From NCBI GenBank assembly GCA_001599815.1, contig BCIA01000005.1, positions 3,232,472-3,296,471 on the forward strand: a stretch of 64,000 nucleotides of DNA, written 5' to 3'. Of the stretch, positions 19,574-30,103 are shown one piece after another. The notes beneath the pieces are model-generated. The model was given only the letters and a program-made list of their open reading frames with translations, did not search any database and was not told the origin of the DNA. The DNA is from Furcasterigmium furcatum. Taxonomy: Eukaryota > Ascomycota > Sordariomycetes > Glomerellales > Plectosphaerellaceae. The first letter of the stretch is position 1; each line of letters starts with the position of its first letter. A program made the position numbers and the translations under genes.

Positions 19574-20468
19574 TTATGGCTTTTCGTTGGGGTTGGAGTC
19601 GTCGGTCTTTTGTTTTTCGTGGATCTTTTGCTTGGCGTGGTTGATCTGCCAGATGGCTCGTTCCATCTCGACTTCGAGCTCGGGGAGCTCCAGTTGCTCG
19701 GCGATCTGCCTGCCATCTTCCTGTGTGAGAAGGATTTCTTCGTCTGGAGAGAGCTCAGGTTCCTTCTCCAGGGGCCCTGTATGGCTGGGAGGCTTTAGCG
19801 TCCTCTTCTCCGGGTCCTCCGGCAGCAATGGGTTGTAAATATCGTCCAGGAGTTTGGAGGGAGCCAATGTCAACAGCTTGTTCTTGACCAGGAACTCGAG
19901 GTGATCCCCACCAGCGAGGGCGCGCCAATGCGACCAGGCTCGGTATAGGAGGTAGAAGAAGGGAAGGTTGGGGATTCTGTCCGATATGTAATGTCAGCCG
20001 CGGCAGAGAGAACAGGAGCAACTTTTCTCACACTGGGACCAGCACGAATGGAGCCGTGATGGGCATTCCCACAATGCACCATCTGAGCCGTTTCCGATGA
20101 AGGGCGTCTCGCTCGGTGGCGAGTCTCATGATGAGGCTCTCGGCCTTGCTTGCCGGGATGACCGATTTCGGGAAGTGCAGCTCGACCTTTGTGTTGCCCT
20201 TGAGCTCGAGGTCCTTCTTGCGAGCGGATATGGGCGGCACGGATTTGAGGCCCCATTCCTCGTACGGTATCCTCCTGAGAGCATAGTTTCCGTATTCAAC
20301 GACCTTCTTCTGCCATCCCTTTTCTCTCTTCTCCCATCCAGCCCAGACCTTGGCGGCCTTGTTGGTGACCTTGTCGACGATGCCCTGCTTCTCGGATGTG
20401 GCGACGTGGATCCTCTGGCAGTAGAGAAGGGTGCGATTGTTGGTCAGGGGCAGGAGGAAGAGGCGCAT
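19574..20468 (-). CDS. Mitochondrial K+/H+ exchange-related protein (Mit_KHE1 family)
   Basis: Two exons on the minus strand, 20468-20032 and 19976-19574 (intron 55 nt), giving 279 residues. The start MRLFLLPLTNNRTLLYC, the EYGNYALRRIPYEEWGLKSVP segment and the membrane stretch WCIVGMPITAPFVLVPVIPNLPFFYLLYRAW, interrupted by the intron, match the family of yeast YDL183C. Its members act in mitochondrial K+/H+ exchange at the inner membrane. The C-terminal third is acidic and soluble. Role is taken from the family; membrane topology is read from hydrophobicity. Confidence 0.87.
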
Positions 20469-21460
20469 GATGGCGGTGATGGGAGGAGAAGTGTCCTCTC
20501 AGATGGATGCCTCGGGTCGAGTTGGTCGGCAAGCTCGCTGCCTGTGGGAGCTGCGGTGTTCGTTCGATGGGGGTAGAGGGGGCTACCAGGTGATGGCGAA
20601 GGACATCCCGCGGTAGAATTGGGAGCAGATGACGATGGTCGAGTCGAGGAGAATTTTTCCGGAGCCTCGACAGGAGTTGTCGTGGTTGATGGAAGTCAAG
20701 GCGGCCCCAACGTGAACGATGGGTATGCAAAATGGCAACTTGGGATGATCAGAAGCTAAGCTTTCGGAGCTTCGATCTCGGCCAAACGGTGACGCACATG
20801 GTCGTCATACCAGCACGCTGACTGGCGGGCGGCACATTCTTGGCCCTAAAAGCTAACATCTCCCGGGGGACCCAGTCACGCACCCGTCCACTATGGGTGC
20901 TGAAGAATGGGGCATACCGAATAAACCGAGCCTGAAGGCAGTGGAGTCGGGTTCCTAGCCAGATGGAGCCCTCCCCCCCCCCCCTGTCTGGCTGTCCCAG
21001 GCGCATGGCTTTTGGGCCTTGTTTCCCTCCTCCACTGGACCGATCCGCGCTGCCGCCCGTTTGATGGCGGGGGTCTGATGTGCGAGTTGGGGGTCGGGTG
21101 CCCCTTGCAACACGACCACGATAGGACTCCCAAACCTGCTGCCATTTTCAGCTGACCCGACTGCCCACGCCTCCTGCACCTGTAGGACTCGTGATGCAGG
21201 CCGGACGCCGCTCGCATTCTTCGTAAACCTTTTCTTATTATTCGCGCATCCGACCCTCGACTTGAGAACGACTTCGCTTCTCTATTTTTCTTTTCTTTGT
21301 CCAGACATATACGCACGGTTGCGCGTCGAGCGTAGCCTCACGAGACCTCGCGACGGTCCCTTGATCCGCGCCTTCCGACCACACATCGACCAGACCATGC
21401 AATCCTGACAACTGTCGTCGTCCAGAACGGCCAGATCGGCACCCCAGACGAGCCGACTTC
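20469..21460. promoter_or_regulatory. Divergent promoter region, K+/H+ exchange gene and SRF1
   Basis: 992 bp between opposite start codons. A run of cytosines (about 20968-20981) and CT-rich leader sequence before 21461 are visible. No gene is supported; short frames on the minus strand have no family character. Confidence 0.45.
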
Positions 21461-22690
21461 ATGGAACAGACCAAACAAGCAGCGATGGATGTTGAATATG
21501 GGAAAGCCGGAAAATCTGGCTCGCCCGATACTCGTGTCTCCGCCAACACTAGCAATGCGACTTTGTCGAGCAACACTCCGCCGCGCCACCGACCTCCTCG
21601 GTCTCTGCCTCGTACGACTGACCCCAGAGTCGCATCACACAAGTTCACACACTAATCAGACCCGCGTCTAGCATGGATCGAGTCCTTCGAGTCCGACGCT
21701 GGCCCCATGACGGAGGACCAGATGCACCTCCTCAAGCCGCCCTCTCGATCTGTCCTTCCAAAACACAACTACGGCCCGAGTGAATTAGAGAGAAGGGTCT
21801 CGAAGGATGGCTTCATCGACTGGGCTAACGACCCCCTGCACGACCAGCGCAGTCCCCCACGGCGGCGACTGAACCTCCCGGACCTGATACGGCGTGGCAG
21901 GGCACAGCAGGGAAGAAAGTGGGATCACCTGCGAACCGCCGAGCCGGTCATCGTGGCAGCCTACCCGTACGGCCCGCAGGCGTCAAATACGGCGACGGCA
22001 TGGCGCCATTTCCTCCAATCCTCGGTGTATGGCCGCGCCGAGAATGAGGAATCTGAAATTGTCGATCCCGAAGTGCTCGACCAACTGCAACCCAACTTCA
22101 ACGACCCCTTCGACAATCCGCTGCATCCCCACGACCCCAAGGCCCTGAAGCAGAGGAGAAGGAAGACGTTTTTGCAGCGGATGTGGCTCATTCTGCTGCG
22201 GCATCCCCTGGTGCCCCTGCTGTTCAGGTCGGTGGTCATCGTCGCCTCCCTGATATCGCTCGCCGTGGCAGCCGCCATCTACCAGCACGAAAACAACCGG
22301 CAGGAGGAGAGCGCGGAGAAGACGCAGAGCATCGTGGCGATCGTAATAGACGTGGTCGCCATACCGTACATCGGGTATATGCTCTGGGACGAGTACACGG
22401 GCAAGCCGCTGGGGCTGCGGCCGACGAACCAGAAGATCGCACTGATATTGCTGGACCTCTTCTTCATCATCTTCAAGTCGGCGAGCACGGCCCTCGCCTT
22501 CGAGTCGCTGGTCTACCACAACAACCGCGGGGAGAGGTTGATCCAGCGGCTGTCGAGCGCGCTGGCGGCCTTCATGTTTATCGGGCTGATGTCGTGGACC
22601 ATGAATTTCATGGTCAACGTCTTTAGGACCGTGGCGAGGCTAGGGTCGAGCGAAGATGGCACATACGGGCCGCCGTCCTCGTCGTCGTAG
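21461..22690 (+). CDS. SRF1: SRF1-like regulator of phospholipase D
   Basis: Two exons, 21461-21611 and 21672-22690 (intron 60 nt), giving 389 residues. The N-terminal half is soluble and holds WIESFESDAGPMTEDQ, which spans the first codons of exon 2, and later RTAEPVIVAAYPYGP. The C-terminal half has four membrane segments: about PLVPLLFRSVVIVASLIS, SIVAIVIDVVAIPYIGYM, IALILLDLFFIIFKSAS and LAAFMFIGLMSWTMNFM. This is the layout of fungal SRF1 proteins, which bind and regulate the phospholipase D Spo14. An internal ATG at 21707 would miss the conserved exon-1 junction. Members are plasma or endomembrane proteins. Confidence 0.85.
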
Positions 22691-23689
22691 GAGGGCAGCG
22701 GATGCAACGATACCCTAGATCTGCCTTTACGCTGGGATCAAACGGGTTGGGCACCTGGTTATGGGATATGGGATTACGGCAGGGCTACATATTCGGCACG
22801 GATGGCGTATCATCGGGTTATTACCCGAGAGGAAAGCTCATACAGCTAGGCGTTACTATTTCAAGACATGATTCTTCCTGGGGTTTGTCCTCGGGACCAA
22901 AAAGGACCGAAGGACCTGTTGGGTCTGATATTGAGAGGGAGAGCTTGCTGAAAGGGGGTTTGGTCTTGGTGGTGAACTGAATCAACTTCAAGTGTCCTTT
23001 CAGCATTGGATCGTCCCCGTGATTTCGACAAAGAAGGAAGAAAGAAAAATTGAAGAACACCGCGTCGAGTACATATACATACAAGTATGAAGCGTCCTTG
23101 ATTTCCTTTCCTTCCCCGATCTGGGGTCGCATCAGTGAGGTGGTGGCAGAGGTGGGGCGGTGCGTCGCAGCAGCCTCGCTCGGGCAAATCTTACACTATC
23201 ACCAACAAAAGCGTCGCGCCTGCCTGCTCAGTCACCCTTGGACGACCCACTTTTCCCCTGCCGTTACGTTCGGCCTCCTTCAGCCCACCTTGCGGGTTTG
23301 TCTGCTCCATGCTCACCTCACCACCTGAACTCCCCAAACCACCACCACCAACATCCATCTTTCTCCCAGGCAGCACACCGAACCCTGCGCGGCTAATCCT
23401 CTTCGGGGACTCGGGAGGCTCGAAAACTGTCTCCTTTCTTCAAACGCCGCGCCAGCTTTCTTTCGCAACCGATCTTCGTGCGGACCTGTCATAGCAGCCT
23501 TGTCCTGGTTGCGTGCCTAAGGCGGCGCTTGCATCTCTGACGAACAAATACCACCACCACACCTCTCCTCCTCTACCCGTCCGGCCTATTCTTCCACGAC
23601 TCTCCCTCCTCGAGCATCGATCCAACAAATATAAACCCCTCTTTTCGACGTCTTCGAGAGCCTACCAGCTCTCGACATACAGCGACAAG
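22691..23689. other. Intergenic and CUL1 leader
   Basis: 999 bp between two plus-strand genes. From about 23240 the plus strand is rich in C and T with CCACCACC runs, as in fungal 5' leaders. No coding region is supported. Confidence 0.45.
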
Positions 23690-26261
23690 ATGGCGACGCC
23701 TCGCGTTGGCTCCCCAGCGCAGATGCCCCCAGCTCCAAACCGAGAGGATGCGGCTGCGACGTACTTCTTCCCTCCCCGAGATATCTTGGTATCCCCGGTG
23801 CTGACAGTCCTCGCAGTTGGAAGTATCTTGAGGCGGGTATCGACCGCATCATGTTACATCTCGAGCATGGTATCGACATGCAGACGGTGAATAGCATCCT
23901 GGTGCACCGCTGATTCGCTTACTGACTTGCTGCTCCCATCTCCTAGTACATGGGTGTCTATACCGCAGTACACAACTTCTGCACTTCCCAGAAGGCCATC
24001 GGCCTCGGTACCTCGCATGCTAGTTCTGTCGGCACCGGCAACCACCGGGGAGGCAAGCTTCCCCTCCCCCTCCAGAGTCAACCACCCCGCTTGAACTTGT
24101 TGCTGACATTCCACTGGCGTCACAGCTCACCTCCTGGGCGAAGAGCTGTACAAGAAGCTTACGGACTATCTCACCAAGCATCTGCAAGGACTTCACCAGG
24201 AATCCAAGACCCACACCAATGAGGCCCTCCTCGCCTTCTACATCCGCGAATGGAACCGATACACCAACGCCGCCAAGTACATCCATCACCTCTTCCGATA
24301 CCTCAACCGACACTGGGTAAAGCGAGAGATGGACGAGGGGAAGAAGAATACATACGACGTCTACACCTTGCATCTGGTGCAGTGGCGGGAGGAGCTGTTT
24401 AAGAAGATCTCCGAGCAGGTGATGGATGCTGTCCTGCAGCTGGTCGAGAAGCAGAGGAACGGCGAGACCATCGAGTATAGCCAGATCAAGCAGGTAGTCG
24501 ACTCGTACGTCTCGCTCGGCCTGGACGAGTCGGACCCCACACGCTCGACGCTCGAGATCTACCGCTACCACTTCGAGCGCCCGTTCCTGGAAGCCACCGC
24601 CAAATACTACCAGAACGAGTCCAAACAGTTCGTCGCCGAGAACAGCGTCGTTGAGTACATGAAGAAGGCCGAGGCACGACTGAAGGAAGAGGAGGAGCGC
24701 GTGGCGATGTACCTGCACCCCGATATCCTGCCCTCCTTGCAGAGGACGTGCGAATCGGCCCTCATCCAGGACCATTCCGGCCTGCTCAGGGACGAGTTTC
24801 AGGTGCTCCTGGAAAACGATCGGGAGTCGGACATGGCTCGGATGTACGACTTGCTCCTGCGCATCCCGGAAGGCCTCGACCTGCTCCGCCAGCGCTTCGA
24901 GGTTCACGTCCGCAATGCCGGTCTCGGCGCAATCCAGAAGGTCGCGTCAGAGAACACGGAGAAGCTGGAGCCCAAGGTCTACGTCGATGCCCTGCTCGAG
25001 GTTCACTCCCAGTACTCTGGCCTCGTGACCCGGGCGTTCCGTGAAGAGGCAGAGTTCACTCGGTCCCTCGACAACGCCTGCAAGGAGTTCGTGAACCGAA
25101 ACGAGATCTGCAAGTCTGGTTCGAGCAAGTCACCCGAGTTGTTGGCCAAATACACGGACGTTCTTCTGCGAAAGAGCGGAACCGGCATCGAGGAGTCTGA
25201 GTTGGAGAGCACTCTCACCCAGATCATGATCGTCTTCAAGTACATCGAGGACAAGGATGTCTTCCAGAAGTTCTACTCCCGCATGCTGGCTCGCCGCCTC
25301 GTGCACAGCAACTCGTCCTCGGATGATGCGGAGACGAGTATGATCAGCAAGCTGAAAGAGGCCTGCGGCTTCGAGTACACCAACAAGCTGCAGCGCATGT
25401 TCCAAGACATGCAGATTTCCAAGGACTTGAACAACAGCTACAAGGAGCATCTGGGCAGCCTGGATAGCGCCGGTACTGCGCTGGACTCGCAGTACTCTAT
25501 CCTCGGCACCGGCTTCTGGCCCCTCCAGGCTCCCAACACCAACTTCACGCCGCCTGCCGAGATCAACGAGGAGACAGAACGTTTCACGCGCTTCTACAAG
25601 AACAAGCATGAGGGTCGCAAGCTGACGTGGCTGTGGCAGCTCTGCAAGGGCGAGCTCAAGGCCAATTACTGCAAAAACAGCAAGACCCCGTTCACCTTCC
25701 AGGTGTCGATCTACCAGATGGCCGTGCTTCTTCTCTTCAACGAGAAGGATAGCCACAGTTACGACGATATTGCCGGCGCCACGCTACTGAGCACCGATGT
25801 CCTGGACCAAGCTCTCGCCGTGCTCCTCAAGGCCAAGGTTCTCCTAGTCTCGCCTGAAGGCAAGCCAGGACCTGGAAAGACCCTGAAGCTCAACTTTGAC
25901 TTCAAGAGCAAGAAGATCCGCGTCAACCTGAACCTTGGAGGAGCAAAGGAGGCGAAGCAGGAGGAGGCCGAAACGAACAAGACTATTGAGGAGGACCGCA
26001 AGCTTCTCATCCAGGTATGTGCACCCCTCCGCCAGCCTCTGACAGTTGATTTTGCTGACATACCCGTACCAGTCCGCTATCGTTCGTATCATGAAGGCAA
26101 GAAAGAAGATGAAGCACGCGCAGCTGGTCAGCGAGACGATCAATCAGATCAAGACGAGGTTCAACCCCAAGGTGCCAGATATCAAGAAGTGTATCGAGAT
26201 CCTGCTCGACAAAGAGTATCTGGAGCGGCTGGAGGACGACGAACTCGGCTACCTGGCGTAA
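23690..26261 (+). CDS. CUL1: Cullin 1, SCF ubiquitin ligase scaffold
   Basis: Five exons: 23690-23760, 23817-23886, 23947-24052, 24126-26014 and 26073-26261, giving 774 residues. The spliced N-terminus reads NREDAAATWKYLEAGIDRIM, then the HLLGEELYKKL and FYIREWNRYT cullin repeats, the cullin homology domain, and a C-terminal winged helix. Lys720 in IVRIMKARKKMKH is the NEDD8 acceptor. The protein ends in YLA, as Cul1/Cdc53 proteins do. The third intron (24053-24125) begins with GC rather than GT (GAG|GCAAGC); only that donor joins CGG-GGA-G to CT-CAC in frame and gives the conserved NHRGAHLLGEELY. Cullin 1 carries Skp1/F-box adaptors at its N-terminus and Rbx1 at its C-terminus. Confidence 0.97.
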
Positions 26262-26597
26262 CCTGGGGTCAGACTTGGAGGCACAGTCTGCATCTGTGTG
26301 GGGGGTGCCCGCACCGACGGCTTTGTCTGAATGCATTGGAGCGAGGGGAGGCCTTTCTTCTACTTTCGACGCACGAAGCGTGGTCATGATTTCTACGAAG
26401 GCGCGAACAGCCGGAATGGGAGGCAACGGAAGCAGGCATAGGCTAGAGGATCAAAACGACCACTTGCTATGAGGTTTTGTGAGCGACGTCAATAAGAAGA
26501 CATTAACCGTTGAAAATATGTCGTTTCATTGCGGCTGTGATCATCTTTCTACGACGTGGCGAGGCTGCATATTCTTCACACTTGCTGAGTGCCGAGG
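26262..26597. other. Convergent 3' flanks of CUL1 and RRG7
   Basis: 336 bp between two stop codons that face each other. I see nothing beyond 3' UTR-type sequence. Confidence 0.4.
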
Positions 26598-27332
26598 TCA
26601 AGGGAGCGGTATTTCTACGAACGGCATATGTCTGCCCTCCCACGTTAGCACCAGCTCCGACTCCTTACTTGCATCCTCGGCATGCCGCACGGCCACGCCC
26701 ACGCCCTCCAGCCCCCCCTCCTCAGCACGGCGATTCCACAGCATCTGGCGTACCGCCCCATCCTTGGTGCAGGTGATGTAACCCATGGGCCAAGCACTCC
26801 GACCTAGCGAGTCCCTGACACCCTTTGTGGCGGGCCTCTCACTGACGAGGAAGGCGAGGACCTTGTGCGGCGCACGCCAGCCGACGGGGGCGCCGGCGAA
26901 GGAGCCTTCGAGCTCGCGGATGAGGGAGGGGCCGATCTTCTGGGTGCCGGCTTTGCACTGGAGGATGACGCGCAGGGGGTGCGGACGGGAGGGGAGGAGC
27001 CAGGTGCCGAGGAGATCGATGCCGTAGTCGGACACGCCACCGACGCGGCGGACGGACAGACCGTAGCGGGAGAGGGAGGCGGCGGTGGTGTATTCGTAGT
27101 GGGTGCCGACGTAGACCGTGGAGGAGGGGCCGAGACCGGTACGGGAGGCGTAGGAGAGGAAGGAGGGGAGGTCTGAGTGCTGGGTTGTGGGAGGATCTGG
27201 GTATAAGAGGTTGGATGTGGTGTTGGACTGGCGTGGTGTTTGTGAGGTTGAGAATGAATTGGTGAATCTGAGTTGAGAGCGGAGGGTCGAGGTGAGGCTC
27301 CTGCAGGGGAGGGAGGCCCGTGGGCGCATCAT
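26598..27332 (-). CDS. RRG7: RRG7-like mitochondrial protein with nuclease-type fold
   Basis: Single exon of 244 codons on the minus strand; a second Met directly follows the first, so the start may be 27329. The N-terminus (RASLPCRSLTSTLRSQLRF) is an Arg/Ser-rich presequence. The conserved core reads YVGTHYEYTTAASLSRYG, then VSDYGIDLLGTW and VILQCKAG, which together fit the D-(x)n-(E/Q)xK pattern of restriction-endonuclease-like folds. This matches DUF2034, the family of yeast Rrg7, needed for respiratory growth. Nuclease activity itself is not proven for the family. It is divergent from MED21. Confidence 0.85.
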   Translation of the reverse strand: MMRPRASLPCRSLTSTLRSQLRFTNSFSTSQTPRQSNTTSNLLYPDPPTTQHSDLPSFLSYASRTGLGPSSTVYVGTHYEYTTAASLSRYGLSVRRVGGVSDYGIDLLGTWLLPSRPHPLRVILQCKAGTQKIGPSLIRELEGSFAGAPVGWRAPHKVLAFLVSERPATKGVRDSLGRSAWPMGYITCTKDGAVRQMLWNRRAEEGGLEGVGVAVRHAEDASKESELVLTWEGRHMPFVEIPLP

Positions 27333-27647
27333 AGCTCCGGGGAGGCGGTATTAATATTGTGGTGTTTGCATCGAAGGGGCACCTTGAAATCCACGACTGC
27401 CAGCAGTGGGATCATCAACTTGAACGGGTTCAGTCTCGGATGTTTCGTTTGATGAAGATGGCAACTCAGCCTCGGGCGTCAAGGGGGCGAAGAGCGTCAA
27501 TTGGCCGGCAGCTCCTGGCTCCACTCCAGCTGCAGCCACTCAGCGGGTGATCGCGGTCTGCCCTTGTCCTCAGCCTCGCCCCCTCCAAACTTCATCTCAG
27601 CATCGTTGAAGCAATAGTTTCCCAGCAACTGCTCTCGTCGAAGCAAC
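27333..27647. promoter_or_regulatory. Divergent promoter, RRG7 and MED21
   Basis: 315 bp between opposite starts, compact and without other features that I can see. Confidence 0.5.
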
Positions 27648-28173
27648 ATGACCGACAGACTCACGCAGCTGCAGGATGCTGTTGATCAGGTAATTATACC
27701 CCGTCAAGAAGCTGCCGGCTAGCGCTGATAGCTCCATACAGCTCGCGCAGCAGTTCGTCGCCAGCTTCCACTATGTCAACAGGCACCACAACCTCGAGAC
27801 GCTCGGCCCGAACGACAAGATCCGCGATGTGAAGCAAGAGCCGGAGCAAAAAGAAGGTATGCCATGCGCCACTTTCTGTTAGGATAGCACAACGCTGACC
27901 GGGCACGCACCAGTCGAACCCCTCGAAGCGGATCAATTCCAGGCCGGCCTTCTCGAGCTGTCGCGCGACCTCATCCTCAAAGAGCAGCAGATCGAAGTTC
28001 TTATATCGACTCTTCCCGGCCTGGACACGAGCGAAGCAGATCAGGAGAAGAATGTCAGGGAGCTGGAAGAAGAGCTCAAGGTCGCCGAGGCGCAGCGGCA
28101 GGACGCCATCAAGGAGAAGGACCAGATCCTGGCCAAGCTGGACGAGGTGATCAGGAACGTGCGCCGGCCATAA
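27648..28173 (+). CDS. MED21: Mediator subunit 21 (Srb7)
   Basis: Three exons, 27648-27689, 27742-27856 and 27914-28173, giving 138 residues, the normal size. MTDRLTQLQDAVDQLAQQF crosses the first junction, HYVNRHH follows, and LSRDLILKEQQIEVLISTLPG is the conserved helix of Med21/Srb7. The C-terminal half is a long coiled coil that pairs with Med7 in the Mediator middle module. It is nuclear and general for RNA polymerase II transcription. The 42-nt first exon is short but carries the expected start. Confidence 0.95.
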
Positions 28174-28423
28174 GCGGTGCGACTTTTTCGGACAACAAGT
28201 GACATGCATAGCGAGGCGTTTGGGCTGGCTCTGGGGGCGTCCTGCTACCACTCGGGTCTGCACTGTTCGGGCCGCCGGGTGACTTAGATACCCCGTAGCT
28301 CGGGCTGGGCAATGGACAATTCTTTCTATCTTGTTTATCGCTATTTGACATATGCCGCAAGGCCTACCTAGGACCCCTAGTCCGTCGCTCGCAATGCCGT
28401 TTGACAGACCATCACCACGACCT

Positions 28424-29315
28424 CTAGGAATTGGTCGACTTGAAGAACTGCGGGTATACGTTCCTCAACTCCCTCAAGTGGCGGATCTGGAATTTCGAGG
28501 CCGGCGTCGCCGGCACGGGAAGGTCCTCCTCGACGAGATGCGCCACTGACCAACCGTACTCCTGGGCCTTTTGGCAGTTGAGGTACGAGTCATCTGCGCT
28601 TGTCAGCACCGGGTCAAACGTTGTTGGGGAATAGTCGTAGATAAATAACATACCGACGAAGAAGCAGTCCTCCGGCCTTTCCACGCCAGCTGCCTTCATT
28701 GCCCGGTCATACATCTCCTTGGCAGGCTTGCAAACGAGGGGCTGCTCTGCGTAGTCGCAGAACGTCAGGCCCTCGAACATGTCGTCGACCTTGAGCAGCT
28801 TGACGACGCGCCTCCCGTGGGTGACGTAGGCGTTGGTGAGTAGCCAGAGGCGGACCTTGCTCCTGTCAATGTCTTCGAGCAGCTGCCGGATCTCCGGATC
28901 GGGGGTGAGGATGTCCTCGAGGGGCAGGGCGTCGTCGACCTTTGAGTTGTACTCGAGGGGGTCGATCTCGTGGTGGCGGACGAGACCCTCGATGGCGAGG
29001 CCGTAGTTGGTGTAGTACTCCTTGTGCAGCTTTACAGCGTCGTCCCAGGAGAGCGACAGATGCTTGGAGAAGAACTCATCGATAAGCTTGGCCATGTGGT
29101 CCTGGACCCTTGAGCCTGTGGGGTGTGTCAGCATGGCGGGCGAGTGATTTGGCGGGCGAGGGGCGTACTCCTCGGGTAGAGACAGTTGTCGATATCACTG
29201 TGAATCTGTCAGTCTCGGCGGACATGGGATGGGGTGTGATGCTATGGACGGCATACAAGAAGAAGACCGGCTTCTGGGCCGTGGTCCCGTTTGTCTGCCC
29301 TGCGCCAGTTGCCAT
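28424..29315 (-). CDS. SDT1: SDT1-type pyrimidine 5'-nucleotidase (HAD superfamily)
   Basis: Four exons on the minus strand: 29315-29257, 29197-29169, 29115-28654 and 28593-28424, giving 239 residues. The second exon is only 29 nt and encodes DIDNCLYPR, HAD motif I with the nucleophile Asp. Motif II is LLTNAY, the motif III Lys is in VCKPAKEMYDRA, and motif IV is FVDDSYLN, completed across the last intron. Relatives Sdt1 and Phm8 dephosphorylate pyrimidine nucleotides or lysophosphatidic acid. An upstream in-frame ATG at 29522 would add about 69 Arg-rich residues and could make a mitochondrial form; I prefer 29315, which matches relatives that begin close to KPVFFFDIDN. Confidence 0.9.
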
Positions 29316-30103
29316 TGTAGCCGCTGAGACTGCTTTGCGGCAACCCGAGAAGAGCAAAGGCCGAGAGAATGCTGGGAAGAAAGGCTGGGACCTCCTTGCT
29401 ATGGGGGATGAGAAAACTTGAGATGTGTGACTTGATCTCCGGGCGGAGCCAGTGGTGTTGTGAAGTGGTCGAAGTTGAGGGATATGGGCAGCTCTTAGTA
29501 CTTTCTGGAGTCTAAGGGTCATGGATAATTGCTCCGAACCGGGGTCTTATATGCTCCCCGACCTGTCGATTCTATGAGGCCAGTATGACAAATGCAAAGG
29601 GAGAGGAAAGCGAGCTCGAGTGAAGATGCAGTTGTGCTGTTGAACTGAGTCACTTGCCGTAGATCAACTGGGGCATCCGCGGCGTTGGCCGAATACCAAC
29701 CGTCCCTTCTTGGGTTCTGTGTTCCTTGTCCGCAGATGGCCCATGCGTCCGACCGCGACGTGGACGGCACTCAAAGAGTTGGCGCTAGTCCCGTCTTAGG
29801 TAGGTACCGGGTAGCAAGCAATCCTGGCTAGATGCACTTAGCGGGAAGATGCATCTGTCCCCTGTGGGCCACATAATAATTCCTTTGCAGCACCTCCAGC
29901 ACAGGCACATCTTCAACCATTTCACACCACATTGTCCTGTCCTTGATCCTCACAAGCTAGCCACCGCTTGTCTCGCGATCCCGAGAGCGGCCTGATAGGA
30001 CTCCGGCGCCTCGCCGCCTGCTGTTTGATTGTATCATCTGATTTCCTGCACACGATCCTTTTCTGCTGAAGGCGCCCGCTCTTACGACGCGTGTCGAGTC
30101 GAC
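29316..30103. promoter_or_regulatory. Divergent promoter region, SDT1 and disordered protein
   Basis: 788 bp between opposite starts, partly filled by the in-frame upstream extension of the nucleotidase (to 29522). The motif TAGGTAGGTACCGGGTAG near 29798 is a small repeat of TAGG. No other gene. Confidence 0.45.
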
